DNA of 9,196 nucleotides. Origin: an uncultured bacterium. Its GTDB lineage: Bacteria > Bacteroidota > Bacteroidia > Bacteroidales > Muribaculaceae. The notes under the pieces were generated by a model. It had not been told where the DNA came from and searched no databases. It saw only the letters and a list, made by a program, of their open reading frames with translations. This document shows, in pieces, positions 1 through 5,451 of this stretch. Every line of letters starts with the position of its first letter. Within the stretch, counting starts at the first letter, position 1. The translations under genes were made by a program, and so were the position numbers. Location of the stretch: positions 1 to 9,196 of the forward strand of contig CAMHGU010000079.1 of assembly GCA_946184715.1 (NCBI GenBank), written 5' to 3'.

Positions 1-2
1 GT

Positions 3-1172
3 CGCGCTTTCGCTCGCTGTTTTGAGTTGGCTGAGGTAACCCTGCCGCGCCGGCTCACCACTATGGACGAGCTCGCATTTGAATACACCAAGCTGACTTC
101 GCTTGATATCCCCGATTCGTGTGCCACAATCGGAAGGGAGGCGTTTTCGCTGTCCGACTTAGAGGCGATCACTCTGCCCGGCGAGCTCTCTTCTATAGGC
201 AATAGCTGCTTCTGGTGCTGCGTCAGCTCACGGAATAGCCCTGCCGGCTCCGAATCGAAGATTGTCAACCTGCAGCCACGGCCGCTTGATGTTGACAGCG
301 ATGCGTTCGACTATCAGCGGCAATATCCCGATCTTACCAATCTGTACGTGCCGCGCACCTCGGTCGAGGCGTACCGCAATTCGGCGGGCTGGGGCTTCTT
401 CACCCACATTATCCCCTGCGACAGCATCTACCTTTCGGGCTGCCGCTACCGAATGGACGTGGACGGTTGTCGCTTGGCGCTCTACAAGCATAACCTCGAC
501 AGGAATATGACCGAGCTGACGATTCCGGCCTCTGAGATGGTGCCGTATTCCGATGGCTCTTACGTCCCGTATGCCGTGACCGCCCTGTGTGGCGAGACAT
601 TCAGTGACTTGGCCAACCTCAAGAGCGTGACGCTCAACGAGGTGGACTCGTTAGGCTACGGGGTGTTCAGCGGCTGCTCGGCCTTGACCACGATTAAGAC
701 CGACCGGCTTCGCTATATAGGGCAGCGCGCCTTCGAGTACTGCTCCAATATTAAGGCTCTCGACCTGCCGGCCACGCTCGAGAAGATGGAAAGCTCGGCC
801 TTCGTGGGCAACAATGGCATCGAGCGCATTACGGTGCGCGCCGCAGCGCCGCCGGTGACCTATTACGGCGCGTTCAGCATTCCCGTCTATGAGAACGCCA
901 CGCTCTATGTGCCCGCCGAGTCGATTGAGCAGTACCGCGCCGCCAATGGTTGGAAGGAGTTTGTCCATATCGAGGCTATCGTGGATGCCATCAAGGGCGA
1001 TATCAACGGCGATGAGTCGATTGACGGCAATGATGTGTCGGCCCTGCTCGAGATGGTGCTTGCCGGAGGCGTGACCGTCGCGCAGAAGTCCGTGGCCGAC
1101 GTCAGCGGCGACGGCTCGGTCGATGGCAACGACGTCTCTGCCCTCCTCGAGATGGTCCTCGCCGGCGAATAA
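3..1172 (+). CDS. BspA-like leucine-rich-repeat surface protein with C-terminal dockerin-like repeats (5' end missing)
   Basis: The frame is open to the left edge. The first in-window residues (RAFARCFELAEVTLP) already match a leucine-rich repeat of the LRR_5/BspA type, so the gene starts upstream and the TTG at 27 is not its start. About 389 residues are visible. Repeats of the form IGxxAFxxCxxLxxIxLP recur (for example IGREAF, YIGQRAFEYCSNIKALDLP). A second module occurs twice, at bases ~345-410 and ~900-975: LYVP, an S/E-rich turn, YR, GW, F, HI. The last ~55 residues hold two near-identical calcium-loop repeats, GDINGDESIDGNDVSALLEM and the matching ADVSGDGSVDGNDVSALLEM, which resemble type I dockerin F-hand motifs. 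Proteins of this class are normally surface-exposed and linked to adhesion or protein-protein contact, but the partner here is unknown. The signal peptide lies outside the window. The gene ends in its own terminator. Confidence 0.85.
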   Translation, partial: RAFARCFELAEVTLPRRLTTMDELAFEYTKLTSLDIPDSCATIGREAFSLSDLEAITLPGELSSIGNSCFWCCVSSRNSPAGSESKIVNLQPRPLDVDSDAFDYQRQYPDLTNLYVPRTSVEAYRNSAGWGFFTHIIPCDSIYLSGCRYRMDVDGCRLALYKHNLDRNMTELTIPASEMVPYSDGSYVPYAVTALCGETFSDLANLKSVTLNEVDSLGYGVFSGCSALTTIKTDRLRYIGQRAFEYCSNIKALDLPATLEKMESSAFVGNNGIERITVRAAAPPVTYYGAFSIPVYENATLYVPAESIEQYRAANGWKEFVHIEAIVDAIKGDINGDESIDGNDVSALLEMVLAGGVTVAQKSVADVSGDGSVDGNDVSALLEMVLAGE

Positions 1173-1204
1173 TTTGTTAATTGCTCGCATCGGTTTAACT
1201 AAAA

Positions 1205-1250
1205 TGGACGCCGCCATTTAACAGTGGTCGGCGTCCGTTATATTTTTTTA
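1205..1250 (+). terminator. Intrinsic terminator of the BspA-like gene
   Basis: A perfect 8-bp stem, GGACGCCG (1206-1213) with CGGCGTCC (1229-1236), is extended inward by CCA/TGG across one bulged T. A run of seven T follows at 1243-1249. It lies 33 nt after the stop codon of the upstream gene on the same strand. Confidence 0.85.
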
Positions 1251-1363
1251 AGAATCTTTATAATTTGATAATTTTGGCGCGTGAGAGCGGCGTGTGGCCT
1301 ATTTTGCGGTGATTATTAATCAGATAGAATCGCCGCAGGGCAATAATCGGGCATAAGCGTGCG

Positions 1364-1395
1364 TTAGGAATAGTGCAGATTAATTTGTAAATTTG
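1364..1395 (+). promoter_or_regulatory. Candidate Bacteroidota-type promoter for the M23 peptidase gene
   Basis: TAAATTTG at 1388-1395 fits the TAnnTTTG -7 consensus. The -33 position (around 1364-1367, TTAG) is only a weak match to TTTG. Transcription would start near 1402, leaving a leader of about 90 nt before the ATG at 1495. An alternative -7 box lies at 1269-1276. Confidence 0.45.
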
Positions 1396-1494
1396 CATTG
1401 TCAGAGTGCGGAGTATGTGTTATGACGCTATTTCTTCCCTGTATCTCTCATGCTCCACTTTCTGGCAGAGTTTATTAATCAAAAGACCTGACAG

Positions 1495-2418
1495 ATGACA
1501 TTTAAGAAACTTACGACATCCTTAGCGCTTGCACTCGGTGCTGTGGCAATCGTCACGGCGCAGAATCTGCAATCGGTGTCGCGCAGCCGAAATGTGCATG
1601 CCGATCTGCTTGCCTCGCAAGCCAACGTACAAAAGCAAATCAAAGTTGACGCCACCAAGAAGTATATCGACCACCTCTATGGCCTTGAGGAGGAACCCGA
1701 GCTCGACATCTATGAAGAGGGCTGGGAAAGCCAGTATGTGAACTGCTACCGCGACGCCAACGTGCCGGAGTCGGCCGTCATCGACGTGCGCAAATATCAC
1801 ATGCCGGTGCCCGGCCGCGTCAATTCGCCCTACGGCTACCGCCCGCGGTTCGGGCGCGTGCATAAGGGTATGGACCTCCACCTGCGGGTGGGCGATACCG
1901 TGCGCGCCGCCTTCGACGGCAAGGTGCGCCTGACGCGATTCGAGCGCGGCGGCTACGGCTACTACGTCGTGCTCCGCCACCCCAACGGCCTCGAAACCGT
2001 CTATGGCCACCTCTCCCGCTTCCTCGTTAAGCCCGACCAGATGGTCAAAGCCGGCGACCCTATCGCCCTCGGCGGCAACACCGGCCGCTCCACAGGCCCG
2101 CACCTCCACTTCGAAACCCGTTATATGGGCTACGCCATCAACCCGGCCGCTATCTTCGACTTTGAAAACCAAACTACCCATACCGACACCTACACGTTCA
2201 ACAAGAAATCCTACCAGATGTCGCGCGACTACTCGCCGCGCGCCAAGCGCCACAGCTACGCCAAGGGCGGTAAGGGCAAGAAGAACCACTACAAGTCGGT
2301 GTCGAAGAGCCGCCGCGGCGGTAAGTACAAAGCTACCGCAAGCTCCAAGAAGAGCAAAAGCAAATCGCAAGCTCGCAGCAAGTCGTCGAAGAAACGCGGC
2401 GGCAAGCGACGCCGCTAA
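1495..2418 (+). CDS. Secreted M23 (LytM-type) metallopeptidase with polybasic C-terminal tail
   Basis: This 307-residue protein is a predicted peptidoglycan endopeptidase. Residues 1-22 form a signal peptide (KK, then a hydrophobic run ending IVTA before QN), so it should act in the periplasm or outside the cell. The M23 domain spans about residues 103-222 and keeps the zinc and catalytic motifs: HKGMD (His123, Asp127), YGHLS (His172) and GPHLHFE (His203, His205). It can therefore be expected to be active. Residues 23-100 form an acidic linker without a recognised domain. Residues ~244-307 are an extreme Lys/Arg/Ser/Gly tail ending KKRGGKRRR, unlike the LysM modules often paired with M23 domains. 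Such a tail could hold the enzyme on anionic surfaces such as LPS, wall polymers or DNA; this is inference. The gene stands alone on its strand, with its own terminator. It converges on the minus-strand run that ends with an LD-carboxypeptidase. The ATG at 1495 is chosen because the signal peptide begins there. Confidence 0.9.
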   Translation: MTFKKLTTSLALALGAVAIVTAQNLQSVSRSRNVHADLLASQANVQKQIKVDATKKYIDHLYGLEEEPELDIYEEGWESQYVNCYRDANVPESAVIDVRKYHMPVPGRVNSPYGYRPRFGRVHKGMDLHLRVGDTVRAAFDGKVRLTRFERGGYGYYVVLRHPNGLETVYGHLSRFLVKPDQMVKAGDPIALGGNTGRSTGPHLHFETRYMGYAINPAAIFDFENQTTHTDTYTFNKKSYQMSRDYSPRAKRHSYAKGGKGKKNHYKSVSKSRRGGKYKATASSKKSKSKSQARSKSSKKRGGKRRR

Positions 2419-2450
2419 TTCGCGCCGCGCCTTGCGCACAAACCTCTACA

Positions 2451-2490
2451 GCAGCCACGCCATCCCCTCGATAGCGTGGCTGCCTTTTTT
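2451..2490 (+). terminator. Intrinsic terminator after the M23 gene, between convergent genes
   Basis: A perfect 10-bp stem, GCAGCCACGC (2451-2460) with GCGTGGCTGC (2474-2483), has a 13-nt loop and is followed by six T (2485-2490). It lies 32 nt after the M23 stop and 22 nt before the end of the convergent LD-carboxypeptidase gene. The minus-strand side has no clear T-run, so it may work less well for that operon. No other terminator for the minus-strand run is visible. Confidence 0.9.
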
Positions 2491-2511
2491 ATGACCCGGA
2501 GGCTCTATCTG

Positions 2512-3513
2512 TTATTGAGCTTCTATGTGTCGGTCGATGTGGAAGCGGAGGGTGGTGACTTCGGGGCCTACTTCGAGGGTGACGGGCGCTCCGGCGATGA
2601 GCGGATAGTTGGCATCGACGTGCCCGGTGGGGAAGCCCATCGCTATGGGGACGTCGTATTCGCGCATCACGGCCGCCACGAGCTGCTCCACGCTCTCATA
2701 GTTGGGCGTAGGGCGGTAGCCTTTGAAATTGCCCACTATCAGGCCTTTGATGCGAGGAAGTATGCCGTTGATTTTGAGGTGATAGAGCATACGGTCGATG
2801 CTCTGGAGGCTCTCGTGGGTGTCCTCGATGAAGAGGATGATGTCGCCGGCGATGGCGGTGCAGTCGATGCGTGAGCCGAGGATGTCGTTGAGCACCGAGA
2901 GGTTGCCGCCTATGAGGGTGCCTGAGGCAGTGCCGAGGCGGCTCAGGGGTTGCGTGGCGATGGTGTAGCCATCAATCGACGCCGGGCTAAGGGCTTGCTT
3001 GAGCATCAGGGATATGGAGTCGGCGGCGCCGTGGTCGTGCATATACTCTCCCATATGGGCGTGTAGGCAGGCCACGCCATCGGTCACCATCGCCGAGTGG
3101 AGGGCGGTGATGTCGCTATATCCAATGAGCCACTTTGGGTGGCTGGCGAAGTAGCCTGCGGGGAGCTCGCACAGGAGCTGCACCGAGCCGTAGCCGCCTC
3201 GCGAGCAGACGACGGCTTTGATGCTGTCGGTCTCGAAGGCCCAGCGGAGGTCGGCGAGGCGCTCGTCGATGCTGCCGGCGAAGGTGCCGCGGGTGGTGAG
3301 GGCGTGGCGGCCCACCACTGGGCGGTAGCCCCACTGCGTGAGCACGTCGATAGCGCCTTCCACATAGGCGGGGTCGGGCACACTGGCCGGCGAGATGATG
3401 GCCACGCAGTCGCCCTTGTGGAGCGGCGCGGGAACGACGATGGCGCGAGCTGCGGCGATGCACAGCAGCCCGATAAGCGCGGTGAGGATTAAGCGGCGGG
3501 AGGTTGCGGTCAT
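2512..3513 (-). CDS. S66 family LD-carboxypeptidase (LdcA-like), predicted exported
   Basis: This 333-residue protein belongs to serine peptidase family S66, which removes the terminal D-alanine from the L-Lys/mDAP-D-Ala bond of murein tetrapeptides. The expected Ser-Glu-His triad is visible: Ser133 in IGYSDITALH, Glu230 in ILFIEDTHES and His298 in MGFPTGHVD. The family motif CSRGGYGS is at 103-110. The start at 3513 gives a clean signal peptide (TSRR, hydrophobic core, AARA before IVVP, cleavage near residue 24). The frame is open further upstream to 3693, but that part overlaps the preceding gene and reads as Arg/His-rich nonsense. Classical LdcA is cytoplasmic and works in murein recycling, so a signal peptide suggests periplasmic trimming instead. 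The start lies 23 nt after the stop of the S41 gene, and there is no promoter-like sequence between them, so it is probably the last gene of the parC-led run. No strong Shine-Dalgarno is seen, as is usual in Bacteroidota. Confidence 0.9.
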   Translation of the reverse strand: MTATSRRLILTALIGLLCIAAARAIVVPAPLHKGDCVAIISPASVPDPAYVEGAIDVLTQWGYRPVVGRHALTTRGTFAGSIDERLADLRWAFETDSIKAVVCSRGGYGSVQLLCELPAGYFASHPKWLIGYSDITALHSAMVTDGVACLHAHMGEYMHDHGAADSISLMLKQALSPASIDGYTIATQPLSRLGTASGTLIGGNLSVLNDILGSRIDCTAIAGDIILFIEDTHESLQSIDRMLYHLKINGILPRIKGLIVGNFKGYRPTPNYESVEQLVAAVMREYDVPIAMGFPTGHVDANYPLIAGAPVTLEVGPEVTTLRFHIDRHIEAQ

Positions 3514-3536
3514 TATTGGGATGAGATTAAGGGTGG

Positions 3537-4568
3537 TTATTGCGTAAGCATCAGGGAGAGCACCTCTTGTGCTCGCTCGAGGATGGGGTCGCGGCCGGCG
3601 GCCACGTCGGCTTCGGTGATATCGACCTTGCAGCCCTCGCTGGGGTCGATGCCGAACTCCGTCAGCTGCCCCGCGGCATCGGTGATGATGCACGACGAGA
3701 AGCGGATACGCCAGCCGTTGGGCAGCTCGTTGGTGAACGGCAGGCCGCAGCCCCCGCCCGTGCGGTCGCCCACGATGCGCACCTGCGGCAACTGCTTCAT
3801 TATCGACACGAAATTATTGGTGGCGCTATAGGAGGAGCGGTTGGTGAGGATGGCTATCGGCTTAAGGTACCGCTGTCGGCCTTCGGCGGCCGGCTCGAAG
3901 TAGTAGTCGTAGGGCTTGGCCATATCGTTGTGGCCGGGGCCGGTCTTGTGGGTGATGGAGCCGCAATAGAGGCGCTCGGTGATGAAGCGGCGCACGAGCG
4001 TCTCCACGTTGGTGAGCAGGCCGCCGCCGTTGTCGCGCACGTCGATGATGAGGCCGTCGGTGGTGGCCAGCTCGGCAAGCACCCAGTCGAGATTGCCTTC
4101 GCCTATGGCGTTCATAAAGTCGCCGTAGTAGATGTAGCCGTAGTTGGAGGGCAGGATGCCGTAGGTCATTCCGGAGGCTTGGCGGTAATTGAAGGCGAGG
4201 TAGTTCTCTTGCACGGTGCGCAGGTCGAAATTGTGGGGGTAGGCGTCCCAGTAGCGATAGTAGGCCACGTCGAACGATGAGGAGAGGTTGGTGTGGCCGT
4301 CCCGGAGCTCGCACACCATCTGAGCGCACACGTCGAATAGCTCCTTGGCTGTCATCTCGGGCTTTACGAGCTTGCGATAGCGGTCGCCCACTTCGTTCCA
4401 GTCGATGCCTCGGGCTTCGAAGAAGCAGTAGTGCTCGTCGATTACGGTCCAGAGGGCCTCGAAGTTGGCTTCAGGGTCGCTGCTGTACTGGTCGTCGTTG
4501 GAGCACGACGCGAGCGCCATTATTAATAAGGTGACGACGATGAGCGATATGTGGCGTAGAGCTTTCAT
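3537..4568 (-). CDS. S41 family protease, tricorn/IRBP-like, predicted lipoprotein
   Basis: This 343-residue protein starts with a lipoprotein signal: LIMALASC has a lipobox (L19-A20-S21-C22). The next residues, SNDDQ, resemble the acidic export signal described for surface lipoproteins of Bacteroidota, so it may face outward. The peptidase domain shows LRDGHTNL (His92), GLIIDVRDNGGG (172-183) and the nucleophile region ILTNRSSYSATNNF. By alignment with SASASE-type motifs Ser246 is the likely nucleophile. The lysine that serves as general base in the CtpA/Tsp branch is absent here (VGDRTGGGCG). This fits the tricorn/IRBP branch, where the DGH histidine takes part in catalysis. No PDZ domain is obvious. 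The ATG at 4568 shares its A with the TGA of the upstream gene (TGATG), which suggests translational coupling. The natural substrate cannot be read from the sequence. Confidence 0.88.
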   Translation of the reverse strand: MKALRHISLIVVTLLIMALASCSNDDQYSSDPEANFEALWTVIDEHYCFFEARGIDWNEVGDRYRKLVKPEMTAKELFDVCAQMVCELRDGHTNLSSSFDVAYYRYWDAYPHNFDLRTVQENYLAFNYRQASGMTYGILPSNYGYIYYGDFMNAIGEGNLDWVLAELATTDGLIIDVRDNGGGLLTNVETLVRRFITERLYCGSITHKTGPGHNDMAKPYDYYFEPAAEGRQRYLKPIAILTNRSSYSATNNFVSIMKQLPQVRIVGDRTGGGCGLPFTNELPNGWRIRFSSCIITDAAGQLTEFGIDPSEGCKVDITEADVAAGRDPILERAQEVLSLMLTQ

Positions 4569-5431
4569 CAGTAGAGGGCCGAGATGATGGGCGCGGCGGC
4601 GTCGGGGCGGCGGCCTTTGCCTGCCGAGAGCCAGTCGCCACCAAGCCCGATGGTGAAGAGGTTGATGTAATGGCGCGAGCGGAGGTTGCTCACGTCGTAG
4701 TTGGCAATGACGTTGCGATAGCCGAGGCGCATCACGGTGTTGCCGAAGTGGAGGTCGGCGCTCACTTCGTTGACCATATCGAAGCGGTTGCCCCACGAGG
4801 CGAAGTGGGCGATGTTTCGGCGATTGCCGAGGTAGATTTCGTAGTACGACTCGTCGTATTCGGGCGCGAAGAAGCAGCCTATGATGGGCATCGCCATTCG
4901 GTAGCGGAGGGTGATGGGCAGGCGGCCGATGCGGGTGTTGTAAACCGCTTGGCCTATGGCATCTATGCTCCAGCGTATCTGTGCCGAAACGGGGTTGTTG
5001 CTGTTGTAGCGGTTATAGCGCGCGCCGCCGTCGAACGACGTGGCGGGGCCGACGCTGAGCGTAAGCCCCTCCACGGGCAGCCGCCAGCGGTGGGCGATGC
5101 CCCAGCGAGCCGACACCATCAGGGTGTGGGCCGAGCGGTTGCGGGCGGGATTGTCGGTCTTGGAGTATTCGAGGCCGAGGTCGAGATGCTGGGTCCAGCT
5201 CTCGGGGTTGAAGCGCATCGCTTGCTGCCGCTCGTAGCCTATGCGGAGGTCGAGGCCGTGATAGGTGAGCTGCGAGAGGTAGCTATCGAGCATCGACGCC
5301 TTGCCGATGCCTATGCTGTAGAAGGAGTTGACCGGCCGCAACGGCGCTATGCTGTCGGGCACTGTGGCAATAGCGCCGGCGATGCCTATAAGTATTGCCG
5401 CTGTAGTGGTTATTGTTCTTATCCGCAGCAT
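4568..5431 (-). CDS. DUF3316-like outer-membrane beta-barrel protein
   Basis: This 287-residue protein has a signal peptide (RIR, hydrophobic core to about residue 22, AIA before TVPDS). The body alternates polar and aromatic/hydrophobic residues, as in a small outer-membrane beta-barrel. The segment FYSIGIGKASMLDSYLSQL (37-55), followed by YHGLDLRIGYERQQ, and the later pattern FFAPEYDESYYEIYLGN resemble Bacteroidota proteins classed as DUF3316, whose function is unknown. That family call is from memory of its pattern and needs a profile search. The predicted barrel seems to end near INLFTIGLGGDWL (~256-268). The last ~18 residues, SAGKGRRPDAAAPIISALY, are an extra basic/Ala-rich tail that runs into the start of the next gene. 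It sits 20 nt behind parC and overlaps the S41 gene by one base, so the pair probably works together. Confidence 0.72.
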   Translation of the reverse strand: MLRIRTITTTAAILIGIAGAIATVPDSIAPLRPVNSFYSIGIGKASMLDSYLSQLTYHGLDLRIGYERQQAMRFNPESWTQHLDLGLEYSKTDNPARNRSAHTLMVSARWGIAHRWRLPVEGLTLSVGPATSFDGGARYNRYNSNNPVSAQIRWSIDAIGQAVYNTRIGRLPITLRYRMAMPIIGCFFAPEYDESYYEIYLGNRRNIAHFASWGNRFDMVNEVSADLHFGNTVMRLGYRNVIANYDVSNLRSRHYINLFTIGLGGDWLSAGKGRRPDAAAPIISALY

Positions 5432-5451
5432 AATACGTGTCGGTAATTAAA

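Larger units (their letters stand above)
1173..1494. other. 322-base intergenic region with terminator, two promoter-like elements and a hairpin
   Basis: No convincing gene is visible on either strand. From left to right it holds the upstream terminator (1205-1250), a possible -7 box TAATTTTG (1269-1276), and a 10-bp stem-loop. The stem-loop pairs 1305-1314 with 1328-1337, with one G-T pair and a 13-nt loop. A second -7 box TAAATTTG (1388-1395) and a ~100-nt leader up to the M23 start follow. The stem-loop has no T-run behind it, so it is not an ordinary terminator. It could be part of a longer leader, a small RNA or a protein-binding site. Confidence 0.5.

Noticed and set aside
27..29. TTG as the start codon of the BspA-like gene
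   Set aside because: The same frame continues to the window edge with matching leucine-rich-repeat residues, so the real start is upstream.
990..1172. Dockerin DNA repeats as a CRISPR or other array
   Set aside because: There are only two copies, in frame and coding for protein repeats. No array of regular repeats and spacers exists anywhere in the window.
1522..2439. A 305-codon open frame antisense to the M23 gene, and similar frames antisense to the S41, S66 and DUF3316-like genes
   Set aside because: All lie fully across recognisable genes and read as low-complexity mirror sequence, with no family motifs or own promoters.
3514..3693. A longer N-terminus for the LD-carboxypeptidase
   Set aside because: The added 60 residues are Arg/His-rich, overlap the end of the S41 gene and precede a good signal peptide, so the start at 3513 is preferred.
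4569..4796. A longer N-terminus for the S41 protease
   Set aside because: The added sequence overlaps the DUF3316-like gene and reads as nonsense. The lipoprotein signal begins exactly at 4568.
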